From Salmonella enterica subsp. enterica serovar Typhimurium str. LT2 (lineage in GTDB: Bacteria; Pseudomonadota; Gammaproteobacteria; Enterobacterales; Enterobacteriaceae): a stretch of DNA of 64,000 bases. Below the pieces are notes generated by a model that was not told the DNA's origin, did not search any database, and saw only the letters and a list, made by a program, of their open reading frames with translations. The position numbers and the translations under genes are program-made. The stretch is taken from NCBI RefSeq assembly GCF_000006945.2, contig NC_003197.2, positions 1,488,001 through 1,552,000 on the forward strand, read 5' to 3'. Shown one piece after another: positions 52,803-61,667 of this stretch. Each line of letters starts with the position of its first letter. Position 1 is the first letter of the stretch.

Positions 52803-53978
52803 CTACAGCTTGTTATAAACACGCGCTAAACGGCCCGTGCCGCTGGCGTTAACCGGAGACTCATCCGCGCCGATAAAGGCAGATTCACCCGGCTTCAGTA
52901 CCAGACGCTGTTCATCTTTACGTAACACCGCCTCACCCTCAACGCAGAACAGAATCGCGGCGCTGTGTTGGCCGATGCTCGTCTCCTGAAGCGCCAGGTC
53001 GTGCAGTGAAAAAGCAAAATCGTCAACCGGAATTGGGAAGTCCAGCTCCGCGCCGCTTTTCACCGGGGCAGTCAGCAACTCGCCGGCAGGCTTAGGTTCG
53101 AACTTCACGTTCGCGACCAGCTCAGGGATGTCGATATATTTTGGCGTAAGGCCAGCGCGCAGAACGTTATCGGAGTTCGCCATGACTTCCAGCGCAACGC
53201 CCTGCAGATAAGCATGAGGCGTTTCAGCAAACAGGAACATCGCCTCGCCGGGATTCAGTTTGACCACATTCAGCAACAAAGGAGAGAAAAGCCCGCTGTC
53301 GTCAGGATAATACTCTGAAATCACGCGGATCGTTTGCCACGGTTCGCCTTGCTGGCTGTTAAGCGCCGCTTTGAGTACGGCTAACGCGCGGGATTTTTCT
53401 TCGCCTTGCATATTCAACAGGCTGGCGAAAAGCTGGCTCAGACGTTCAGCATTCGGCACCTGCAAAAAGTGGGCGATAGCGGAATGCGCGCCGGCGACAG
53501 GTTGCAGTAAAGAGACAATGTCAGAAAATTCGCGGAACGCGTTCATCGCCAGGAAAGGCGTCAGGGCAAAAACCAGCTCTGGTTTATGGTTAGGATCTTT
53601 ATAGTTCCGCTCTGCGGCATCCATGGGGATACCCGCCGCATTTTCTTTCGCGAAACCGATTTCGGAGTTGCGTTTATTCGGGTGCACCTGAATAGAGAGC
53701 GGTTGTGCGGCGCACAGTACTTTAAACAGAAACGGCAGTTCGCCGAAACGGTTGGCTACCGCTTCGCCCAGCATGGCGGTTTTATTCTTTTCGATGGCGT
53801 CACGCAGGGAGACGGTTTCGCCGTTGGCGGTGGTGATTCGCGAGCTGCTTTTGGGATGCGCGCCCATCCAGAGTTCAGCCATTGGCTGCTGCTGCGGATT
53901 GGCGATGCCATAAAGTTCCGTTAACGCAGTTTTACTTCCCCAGGCATAGTTTTGCACTGAGTTAATGAGTTTTTGCAT
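52803..53978 (-). CDS. manA: Mannose-6-phosphate isomerase
   Basis: This 391-residue zinc enzyme interconverts mannose 6-phosphate and fructose 6-phosphate, linking mannose use to glycolysis and supplying GDP-mannose for O antigen. The metal site includes 'SIQVHPNK' near residues 96-103 and 'ETPHAYLQG' near 252-260. ATG 53978 was chosen over 54008. It is divergent from fumA across about 200 bases, and the GTAACCTCC region there belongs to its leader. Confidence 0.97.
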   Translation of the reverse strand: MQKLINSVQNYAWGSKTALTELYGIANPQQQPMAELWMGAHPKSSSRITTANGETVSLRDAIEKNKTAMLGEAVANRFGELPFLFKVLCAAQPLSIQVHPNKRNSEIGFAKENAAGIPMDAAERNYKDPNHKPELVFALTPFLAMNAFREFSDIVSLLQPVAGAHSAIAHFLQVPNAERLSQLFASLLNMQGEEKSRALAVLKAALNSQQGEPWQTIRVISEYYPDDSGLFSPLLLNVVKLNPGEAMFLFAETPHAYLQGVALEVMANSDNVLRAGLTPKYIDIPELVANVKFEPKPAGELLTAPVKSGAELDFPIPVDDFAFSLHDLALQETSIGQHSAAILFCVEGEAVLRKDEQRLVLKPGESAFIGADESPVNASGTGRLARVYNKL

Positions 53979-54177
53979 TATCAAGCCCTGTTTCAATGTG
54001 GAGATCAATGGGAGGTATTAAACCAAGAAACCCGCATGAAGTAACCTCCGGGCGTAAAAAGTCGTACTTGTCTCAGTTTTTGTTAAAAAATTGTGTAGGA
54101 TAGTGTTACTCGCTTTGAGTCGGGCAATGGAACACCTGCCCAGAGAATAACCATACCGAGCGGTAAGTGAGAGCACA

Positions 54178-55824
54178 ATGTCAAACAAACCCTTCTTTTA
54201 TCAAGACCCTTTTCCCCTCAAAAAGGACGATACCGAGTACTACTTGTTGACCAGCGAACATGTTTCCGTCGCCGAATTCGAAGGACAAGAGATCCTGAAA
54301 GTCGCGCCGGAAGCGCTAACGCTGTTGGCGCGTCAGGCCTTCCACGATGCGTCTTTTATGCTACGTCCCGCGCATCAGCAGCAGGTGGCGGATATTCTGC
54401 GCGATCCGCAGGCCAGTGAAAACGACAAATATGTCGCGCTGCAATTCCTGCGAAACTCCGATATCGCGGCCAAGGGCGTGTTGCCCACCTGCCAGGATAC
54501 CGGTACGGCCATTATTGTCGGCAAAAAAGGTCAACGCGTCTGGACTGGTGGAGGTGATGAAGCGGCGCTGGCTCGCGGCGTATATAACACCTATATCGAA
54601 GATAACCTGCGCTATTCACAGAACGCGGCGCTGGATATGTACAAAGAGGTCAATACCGGTACTAACCTGCCGGCGCAGATCGATCTCTACAGCGTCGATG
54701 GCGATGAATATAAATTCCTCTGTATCGCTAAAGGCGGCGGATCGGCGAATAAAACCTACCTCTATCAGGAGACAAAAGCGCTTCTGACGCCGGGTAAGCT
54801 TAAAAATTATCTCGTCGATAAGATGCGTACGCTGGGCACCGCCGCTTGTCCGCCGTATCACATCGCGTTTGTCATTGGCGGCACCTCGGCGGAAGCGAAC
54901 CTGAAGACCGTTAAGCTGGCCTCGGCAAAATACTATGATGCGCTACCAACCGAAGGCAATGAACACGGGCAGGCCTTCCGCGATATTGAGCTGGAAAAAG
55001 AATTGTTGCTTGAGGCGCAAAATCTTGGCTTAGGCGCGCAGTTCGGCGGCAAGTATTTCGCTCACGATATTCGTGTCATCCGATTGCCGCGCCACGGGGC
55101 ATCGTGTCCGGTAGGTATGGGCGTGTCCTGCTCCGCGGATCGAAACATTAAAGCGAAGATCAACCGGGACGGGATCTGGATCGAGAAGCTGGAGCGCAAT
55201 CCCGGTAAATATATTCCAGAGGCGCTGCGCCAGGCGGGAGAGGGTGAGGCGGTGCGCGTTGATCTTAACCGTCCCATGAGCGAGATACTGCAACAACTGT
55301 CGCAGTATCCGGTATCAACGCGCCTGTCGCTGAACGGCACGATTATTGTGGGCCGCGACATCGCGCACGCTAAACTGAAAGAACGGATGGACAGAGGCGA
55401 AGGTTTGCCGCAGTACATCAAAGATCATCCTATCTATTATGCGGGGCCGGCAAAAACGCCGGAAGGGTATGCCTCCGGGTCGCTTGGGCCGACTACCGCA
55501 GGACGAATGGACTCTTATGTTGATCAGCTCCAGTCGCAGGGCGGCAGTATGATCATGCTGGCGAAAGGCAACCGCAGCCAGCAGGTGACCGATGCCTGTA
55601 AGAAACATGGCGGCTTCTACCTGGGCAGTATCGGCGGCCCGGCAGCCGTTCTGGCGCAGGGTAGTATCAAGCGCCTGGAGTGCGTGGAATATCCTGAACT
55701 GGGTATGGAGGCTATCTGGAAAATTGAAGTGGAGGATTTTCCGGCCTTCATTCTGGTGGATGATAAAGGCAACGATTTCTTCCAGCAGATTCAGTCATCG
55801 CAGTGCGCGCGCTGCGTTAAGTAA
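54178..55824 (+). CDS. fumA: Fumarase A, class I [4Fe-4S]
   Basis: This 548-residue enzyme hydrates fumarate to malate in the TCA cycle and carries an oxygen-labile [4Fe-4S] cluster. The cluster cysteines are expected in 'VLPTCQDTGTA' (near residue 105), 'GTAACPPYHIAF' (near 224) and 'VGMGVSCSADR' (near 318). A ribosome binding site-like GTAAGTGAG precedes the ATG. It is followed by a REP element and fumC, the iron-free isoenzyme. Confidence 0.97.
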   Translation: MSNKPFFYQDPFPLKKDDTEYYLLTSEHVSVAEFEGQEILKVAPEALTLLARQAFHDASFMLRPAHQQQVADILRDPQASENDKYVALQFLRNSDIAAKGVLPTCQDTGTAIIVGKKGQRVWTGGGDEAALARGVYNTYIEDNLRYSQNAALDMYKEVNTGTNLPAQIDLYSVDGDEYKFLCIAKGGGSANKTYLYQETKALLTPGKLKNYLVDKMRTLGTAACPPYHIAFVIGGTSAEANLKTVKLASAKYYDALPTEGNEHGQAFRDIELEKELLLEAQNLGLGAQFGGKYFAHDIRVIRLPRHGASCPVGMGVSCSADRNIKAKINRDGIWIEKLERNPGKYIPEALRQAGEGEAVRVDLNRPMSEILQQLSQYPVSTRLSLNGTIIVGRDIAHAKLKERMDRGEGLPQYIKDHPIYYAGPAKTPEGYASGSLGPTTAGRMDSYVDQLQSQGGSMIMLAKGNRSQQVTDACKKHGGFYLGSIGGPAAVLAQGSIKRLECVEYPELGMEAIWKIEVEDFPAFILVDDKGNDFFQQIQSSQCARCVK

Positions 55825-55864
55825 TGTCGCCGCCCTGCGGGGCGGTAACATGATTCGCTATTTT

Positions 55865-55899
55865 GCCGGAGAACGGCGCAAGCGCCTTATCCGGTCTAC
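55865..55899. repeat. REP element between fumA and fumC
   Basis: The sequence begins GCCGGAGAACGGCGCAAGCG and continues to CCTTATCCGGTCTAC, close to the enterobacterial REP consensus with an internal palindrome. It lies about 40 bases after fumA. Confidence 0.8.
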
Positions 55900-55991
55900 A
55901 CCGTTGTGTTGTTATCGTTAATACTCATAAGACCGCAAACATGTGAGCAATGTCGACACATGATCTCATCAACTTGAGTAAGGAGCAGGTA

Positions 55992-57395
55992 ATGGTAACG
56001 GTACGCCGCGAGAAAGATTCAATGGGCGCGATTGAAGTCCCGGCAGATAAACTGTGGGGGGCGCAGACTCAACGTTCGCTGGAGCATTTTCGGATTTCCA
56101 CGGAGAAAATGCCCGTCTCGCTCATTCACGCTCTGGCGTTGACCAAGCGCGCCGCTGCGAAGGTCAACCAGGACTTAGGGTTGTTGGCGGCGGAAAAAGC
56201 CAGCGCGATTATCCAGGCGGCTGATGAAGTGCTGGCGGGAAAACATGCTGATGAGTTTCCGCTGGCGATTTGGCAGACCGGGTCCGGTACGCAAAGCAAC
56301 ATGAATATGAATGAAGTGTTAGCGAACCGCGCCAGTGAAATTTTGGGCGGCGTTCGCGGTATGGAACGCAAGGTGCATCCCAATGATGACGTCAATAAGA
56401 GTCAAAGCTCAAACGATGTTTTCCCAACCGCCATGCACGTGGCGGCGTTACTGGCGTTACGCGAACACCTTATCCCGCAATTATCCGCATTAACGGATAC
56501 GCTTCGCGATAAATCCCACGCTTTCGCCGATATTGTCAAAATTGGCCGTACTCACCTGCAGGACGCGACGCCGCTCACCTTAGGCCAGGAGATTTCCGGT
56601 TGGGTAGCCATGCTGGAACATAACCTCAGACACATTGAGCACAGTTTACCGCACGTCGCGGAACTGGCGCTCGGCGGAACCGCAGTAGGGACAGGGCTTA
56701 ATACCCATCCGGAATATGCCCGGCGCGTGGCCGAGGAACTGGCGACGATTACCGCGGCGCCGTTTGTTACCGCCCCCAATAAATTCGAAGCGCTGGCGAC
56801 CTGTGACGCGTTGGTACAGGCGCATGGCGCATTAAAAGGACTGGCGGCCTCGCTGATGAAAATCGCCAACGATGTTCGCTGGCTGGCGTCCGGCCCGCGT
56901 TGCGGCATTGGCGAGATTGCTATCCCGGAGAATGAGCCAGGCAGTTCCATTATGCCTGGTAAAGTGAACCCGACCCAGTGTGAAGCGGTAACGATGCTAT
57001 GTTGCCAGGTGATGGGTAACGATGTGGCCATCAATATGGGGGGCGCATCGGGCAACTTTGAGCTCAACGTCTATCGTCCGATGGTTATTCATAATTTTCT
57101 GCAAACGGTGCGCCTGCTGGCCGATGGCATGGAGAGTTTTAATAAACACTGTGCGTCAGGAATCGAGCCAAACCGCGAGCGTATTACGCAGTTGCTGAAT
57201 GAGTCGCTGATGCTGGTCACTGCGCTGAATACGCACATCGGTTACGATAAAGCGGCGGAGATTGCGAAGAAGGCGCATAAAGAAGGGCTGACGCTCAAAG
57301 CCTCAGCCGTGGCATTAGGATACCTTAGCGACGAGGAGTTCGACGCCTGGGTACGTCCGGAGTTGATGGTTGGCAGTATGACGCCGGGACGTTAA
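55992..57395 (+). CDS. fumC: Fumarase C, class II
   Basis: This 467-residue fumarase lacks iron-sulfur clusters and is stable to oxidants. The family signature 'GSSIMPGKVNP' lies near residues 317-327, with 'TGSGTQSNMNMNEVLANR' near 97-114. ATG 55992 follows AAGGAGCAGG; the longer frame from 55950 is less likely. In E. coli fumC is induced by SoxS, which fits its role as backup for FumA. The stop overlaps the convergent tus stop by four bases. Confidence 0.97.
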   Translation: MVTVRREKDSMGAIEVPADKLWGAQTQRSLEHFRISTEKMPVSLIHALALTKRAAAKVNQDLGLLAAEKASAIIQAADEVLAGKHADEFPLAIWQTGSGTQSNMNMNEVLANRASEILGGVRGMERKVHPNDDVNKSQSSNDVFPTAMHVAALLALREHLIPQLSALTDTLRDKSHAFADIVKIGRTHLQDATPLTLGQEISGWVAMLEHNLRHIEHSLPHVAELALGGTAVGTGLNTHPEYARRVAEELATITAAPFVTAPNKFEALATCDALVQAHGALKGLAASLMKIANDVRWLASGPRCGIGEIAIPENEPGSSIMPGKVNPTQCEAVTMLCCQVMGNDVAINMGGASGNFELNVYRPMVIHNFLQTVRLLADGMESFNKHCASGIEPNRERITQLLNESLMLVTALNTHIGYDKAAEIAKKAHKEGLTLKASAVALGYLSDEEFDAWVRPELMVGSMTPGR

Positions 57396-58321
57396 TCCGC
57401 CACATACAGGTGCAGTCGCGGAATAATCAGTCGCAGCGGCTGCGCCTGTGGTTTAAAACGGTGCTGAATATTGTCGGCGTCATAGTTTTCCAGCCCGCCA
57501 ATATCCGGCACGCCAGCGCCGTTGTCCGTGTTGATTAATGCGATAATCGGCGTGGGGCAGGCGTGTTGCACCTGTTTCTGCTGGCCTTTATACCAGATGC
57601 GGGAGATCGGCTGTACTTTAACCGGACGCTTAATCTTGAGTCGGGCCTGCTGCGGTAAGGCAGCGATATCCTGATATTCCCGTTCCAGCTTGAATTGCCA
57701 TTGTTCGCGCGTCCACGGCGGGACGCTGCGCGGCGACGCGAGGCTTTTTTTCAACTGGCTCAGAACCTCATCCCGGCTTAAATTTTTAATAATATGTTTA
57801 TTTGCCCAGCCGAAACGTATGGTGGCGGGGTTATTGATAAGCGTCAGCGTGCGGTAAGCGTTCAGCGTAATTAAGCCGGGTAGATGCCGATGCACCCACT
57901 CAAAACGTGCCGCTGAGGGAAGACCGGACTCTACCGTAACCATCTGCTCGAAGGTGGTTTTCAACTGGTTAATGCGCTGTATCTGATTTTCCAGATCTAA
58001 CTGTGTCGCATTATCCACTTGATAGCATAAGACGCCAGGCAGGCGGACGGCGGCTTTACTGCTGCGGTTTTCGGACTGCTGTTGAATAAACAAATGGCGA
58101 TAGTGACGTAGCGCCAGCGCTTCGGCCTCTTTCCCCAGATGTTGCGTTACCTCGATAGTATCCAGCGGCGCATGTTCCGCCTCTTTGGTCACCTGCGGCA
58201 GTGAAAAGACACGGGCGATAAGTAGCGAATGCTGCTGTAGATTATCCGTCAGCGCCGCCAGGTGTTGTTCTATCTGGCGAAAAGTGCCATTCAGGCGTTC
58301 AACGAGATCGTAGCGGGACAT
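57392..58321 (-). CDS. tus: Tus, replication terminus binding protein
   Basis: This 309-residue protein binds Ter sites and blocks the DnaB helicase from one side. It matches E. coli Tus over its length, including 'LPGVLCYQVDNATQLDLENQ' and the basic 'KIKRPVKVQPISRIWYKG' region of the DNA-binding strands. ATG 58321 aligns with the E. coli start; GTG 58333 is an alternative. The TerB site lies 12 bases upstream, where Tus would repress its own gene. Confidence 0.96.
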   Translation of the reverse strand: MSRYDLVERLNGTFRQIEQHLAALTDNLQQHSLLIARVFSLPQVTKEAEHAPLDTIEVTQHLGKEAEALALRHYRHLFIQQQSENRSSKAAVRLPGVLCYQVDNATQLDLENQIQRINQLKTTFEQMVTVESGLPSAARFEWVHRHLPGLITLNAYRTLTLINNPATIRFGWANKHIIKNLSRDEVLSQLKKSLASPRSVPPWTREQWQFKLEREYQDIAALPQQARLKIKRPVKVQPISRIWYKGQQKQVQHACPTPIIALINTDNGAGVPDIGGLENYDADNIQHRFKPQAQPLRLIIPRLHLYVAD

Positions 58322-58333
58322 GGTATCACTCAC

Positions 58334-58350
58334 TTTAGTTACAACATACT
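58334..58350 (-). other. TerB replication arrest site
   Basis: On the minus strand the sequence AGTATGTTGTAACTAAA matches the Ter consensus (AGNATGTTGTAACTAAA) at every base. The conserved G-C pair next to the non-permissive face lies on the high-coordinate side. Forks coming from the rstB side should therefore be stopped, which fits the E. coli TerB orientation. Confidence 0.93.
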
Positions 58351-58396
58351 ATATGTATAGCACAGTTCCCGCCGCTCAACCAGCGTGCAAAATGCG

Positions 58397-59701
58397 TCAG
58401 GCAGCGGTCATGTCGGGCATCGCGTGCCAGACCGGCCAGCGAAAGCTAAATTTTGCGCCGCCCAGTTCGCTCTCGTCACAGACGACGCTACCGCCCATCG
58501 CCAGGGCGATAGAGTGTACGATGGCGAGTCCAAGCCCGCAGCCGCCTGTCGCCCGGTCTCTACTGGGGTCGAGTCTGACAAAAGGTTCAAATACGCGCTC
58601 TCGCGCATCCGCTTCAATGCCGGGGCCATCATCTTCGACTATCAACGTTGCCTGACTGCCGTCGAGTAACAGACTGACCTGAACGGTGGTATGACTGTAG
58701 CGCAACGCATTATTCAGCAGGTTATCCAGCACTCGCGACATTAACCGCATATCAAGCGCGCCATAATCGCCGATTACACATGTGACAAGGTTTACGGCAC
58801 GTTCCGGGGTCACGCTCTGCACATCCTGCAAATGCGCGAGCAACCAGGCGGGGAGGTCGGGTTCGGTCAACATCAGTTCATTTTGTGGTCGGTCAAGGCG
58901 CGCATAGGTGAGCAGTTCTTCAATCAGCGCTTCCAGTTGACCAATATCGCGATTGAGCGCCTGTGATTCCGGCGGTGTCAGATTTTCACTCATTTCAAGC
59001 CGATAGCGTAAACGTACCAGCGGCGTGCGAAGCTCATGGGCGATACCGTCAATCAGCTGTTTTTTACTGGCGATCAGGGCATTAATGTTATCCGCCATCT
59101 GGTTGAACGCGACGCCCAGACGTTCGAAACTGGAGCCATTATCGAAGTGCAGGCGTTCAGTCAAATGACCCTCGCCAAAGCGCTGCGCGGCGGATTCGAG
59201 CCTGAGCATTTCTTGCCAGTGCGGGCGCATCCAGATAAACACAGGAAAGGCGAGAGAAAAGGCAATGAGCGCCATTAAGGCGATATCCAGCAGTCGCATT
59301 TGATGCAGGAAATAGAGATAGGGAACCGGGCCAACCGCCAGGACGTAATGGCTGCGCGGGATACGCTGAATAAAGGTGTATTGATCGTCAAGCGCGACAA
59401 TATCGCCTTCACGCAGTCGCTGCGTGGTGGCGGCATCAAGCTTATAGTGATTTAACGGTTCAACGCGTAAATCGAAAGAGAGGTTCAGGTCCATCTCTTT
59501 TAACGTTTTCCCCCATTCACGCGGCGGAATTTCCCGCAGTTCGCTGCGCATCAGATAGAGCGAACTTTTCATCAGATCGTCGAGCGATTGCCTGCCCGCG
59601 CGTTCGGCGGTGAATTTGTACACCAGTCCGACCAATAAGGTCATGACCAGAAAACAGACGAACAGCAAAAGGTAAAACTGCACAAACAGCTTTTTCATCA
59701 A
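58397..59701 (-). CDS. rstB: RstB, sensor histidine kinase
   Basis: This 434-residue protein has two membrane segments (about residues 7-27 and 135-155) flanking a periplasmic sensor, then a HAMP linker, the H-box 'DGIAHELRTPLVRLRYRL' near residues 220-237, and an ATPase domain with 'NNALRYS', 'DDGPGIEADARERVFEPF' and 'GGCGLGLAI'. It is the partner of RstA. The pair belongs to the PhoP regulon in relatives. Here rstB is separated from rstA by two genes and 3.6 kb. Confidence 0.96.
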   Translation of the reverse strand: MMKKLFVQFYLLLFVCFLVMTLLVGLVYKFTAERAGRQSLDDLMKSSLYLMRSELREIPPREWGKTLKEMDLNLSFDLRVEPLNHYKLDAATTQRLREGDIVALDDQYTFIQRIPRSHYVLAVGPVPYLYFLHQMRLLDIALMALIAFSLAFPVFIWMRPHWQEMLRLESAAQRFGEGHLTERLHFDNGSSFERLGVAFNQMADNINALIASKKQLIDGIAHELRTPLVRLRYRLEMSENLTPPESQALNRDIGQLEALIEELLTYARLDRPQNELMLTEPDLPAWLLAHLQDVQSVTPERAVNLVTCVIGDYGALDMRLMSRVLDNLLNNALRYSHTTVQVSLLLDGSQATLIVEDDGPGIEADARERVFEPFVRLDPSRDRATGGCGLGLAIVHSIALAMGGSVVCDESELGGAKFSFRWPVWHAMPDMTAA

Positions 59702-59808
59702 CGCCCACCGGATCTCAATACATTAGCTCTATCGCGCGCTGACGAAAAAGATTTCCCGTCAGCGCCGCTGGTGGGTTATAAAAGCAGGCTTTGCGTCAAC
59801 TGACAACC

Positions 59809-61509
59809 TCATTGTCCGGCGTTAAGGTCCGGACTTTCGTGAACAATGCGTCCATCGACAAGCGTCAAAACAGCGCGAATGGTATCAATTCTGTCTTCCG
59901 GCATCGTCATAAATGGCTGATTGAGTACCGCCAGATCGGCCTGTTTTCCGACGCGAAGCTGGCCCCGGTGTTGTTCGGCAAAGGCGAGCCAGGCGGCATG
60001 ACGTGTATATAACGCTAGCGCTTCCAGACGCGTGAGCCGCTCGCTGGCGGGTTTACGCACGGAACCGCCTGACGCTATACCGGTGATATGATATTCGATA
60101 GCGTGCCAGACACCGGCAATGCCAATACGCGTCGAATCGGTACCGCCAGCTACGACAAGCCCTTTATCCAGCGCCAGTCGAACCGGCGGCGAATTGTCCG
60201 TCGCGCCGGGTGGATTGGCGTCACGGATGGCAAGCCCCTCAAAGTAAGGCCCCATTTGCACAGTGTATGCCAGACCCAGCTTACGCATTCGCTCAAGCGT
60301 CTGTGGCGAACCGGTATTCAGATGCGCAATAGACCAACGGAGAGGGCGCAGATCGTACTGCTGAGCTACCTGCTCAAAAATCGTCAATATCGCGTCGGCG
60401 CTATCATCGGTATAGGCGTGGATCTCAAGCGGTATTCCCCGTTTTGCCGCAAATGTCGCGACCTGGCGAAGCGCGGTTTTGTCCTGCTCTGAGGAAGAAA
60501 ACCCTGGGGCCATCCGCACGCCGTCATTCATTCCGGCCACCAGGCTTTCCCCCAGGCCAAGAAAAGCCAGTTGCCCGTCATCGGCACGCGCCGGGCGAAA
60601 GGCCATCAGGTTGCTGAACCACTGCGCTTCATGACCTTTCGCTTCTGGCTGTACCGGAATGCGATACCCCACGCGCAGCGGTAAATCCCCCTGGTTTCGC
60701 ATTGCAAATAAAGGCTCATAAGCGGCGGCAGGCCCGGCAGAGGGGTCAATGATGCCGGTCACGCCGCGAGCGTTCATATCAGCGAAAAATTGCCGCAGAC
60801 CACCCTCACGATCGGCGTTACGACTTATGCTGGCAAAAAGCTGGTTAAACGCGGCGATGTCACCAAATAATTTCCCCGTGGCGCTACCTTTTGCGTCGCG
60901 CTCTACGCGGATTCCCGCTAAATCAGGAGGAGGGGTGTTGTTAAGGCCAAGTACGTCTATACCGCGCTGATTCACTAACGCATAGTCGTAAAGATACTGA
61001 ATATAAGCCGGATGATCGGGAAGGGCGTGACTCAGTTCGGCTACCGTCGGCGCCCGGTTTTCTGCAAATTGCGCCGGTATCCACGATCCCACTACGGCTA
61101 CCCATTGATCGTGGGGACGACGGTTAGCGTCGGCGCGTAATTTATCCAGCGCGTCTTTAAGCGAAGGGCTGTCGTACCAGTAGGTTTCGAATGTCCAGGT
61201 TTGTCCGCCGCGAATGGCGTGGATGTGAGTATCGGTCAGGCCGGGTATCACGGTTTTACCCTGTAAATCGATGGTACGGGTATGGTCGCCGCGCCATTCA
61301 TTTGTCGCCGTATCATCGCCAATCGCCACAATCCGCGAGCCGGAAATCGCCAGCGCGCTGGCCTGCGGCTGGGCATCATTCAGAGTGATGATATTACCGT
61401 TATGCAAAATAATATCCGCTGCCGGGCGGGCGGCGGTGGCTGCGCCTGTGGCCGTGAGCAGAAAGAGAAGCGCGGTTCTGGAAAGCAGAGACGGGACGAG
61501 ACTGATCAT
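59809..61509 (-). CDS. Exported amidohydrolase (YtcJ/amidohydrolase 3 family)
   Basis: This protein of about 566 residues has a signal peptide in its first 25 residues, ending in an Ala-rich 'TATGAATAA' stretch, so it is probably exported. The mature part is an amidohydrolase of the YtcJ group: 'VIPGLTDTHIHAIRGG' carries the metal-binding HxH, and later segments 'PLEIHAYTDDS', 'WSIAHLN' and 'GLVVAGGTDS' supply the other ligands. The substrate is unknown. I chose ATG 61509, eight bases after AAGGA; ATG 61515 is also possible. It lies between rstB and a porin gene; no counterpart exists between rstA and rstB in E. coli. Confidence 0.85.
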   Translation of the reverse strand: MISLVPSLLSRTALLFLLTATGAATAARPAADIILHNGNIITLNDAQPQASALAISGSRIVAIGDDTATNEWRGDHTRTIDLQGKTVIPGLTDTHIHAIRGGQTWTFETYWYDSPSLKDALDKLRADANRRPHDQWVAVVGSWIPAQFAENRAPTVAELSHALPDHPAYIQYLYDYALVNQRGIDVLGLNNTPPPDLAGIRVERDAKGSATGKLFGDIAAFNQLFASISRNADREGGLRQFFADMNARGVTGIIDPSAGPAAAYEPLFAMRNQGDLPLRVGYRIPVQPEAKGHEAQWFSNLMAFRPARADDGQLAFLGLGESLVAGMNDGVRMAPGFSSSEQDKTALRQVATFAAKRGIPLEIHAYTDDSADAILTIFEQVAQQYDLRPLRWSIAHLNTGSPQTLERMRKLGLAYTVQMGPYFEGLAIRDANPPGATDNSPPVRLALDKGLVVAGGTDSTRIGIAGVWHAIEYHITGIASGGSVRKPASERLTRLEALALYTRHAAWLAFAEQHRGQLRVGKQADLAVLNQPFMTMPEDRIDTIRAVLTLVDGRIVHESPDLNAGQ

Positions 61510-61611
61510 TAGCATGTTCCTTTTGTCGGGCGATAAGCAAACCATAGAGAGCGAACAAGAATTGTTCAATCTGTGCCCAGGGAACTGTGCGTTCTGTTTT
61601 TAGAACGGTGG

Positions 61612-61648
61612 TGATGAAAAAAGAAAAGCCCGCCGAAACGGCGGGCTT
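61612..61648 (-). terminator. Intrinsic terminator of the porin gene
   Basis: AAGCCCGCCG (61626-61635) pairs with CGGCGGGCTT (61639-61648) around AAA. On the minus strand the tail TTCTTTTTT follows. It lies between the porin stop and the amidohydrolase start. Confidence 0.9.
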
Positions 61649-61667
61649 GAGAAGAATTAATGAATAA

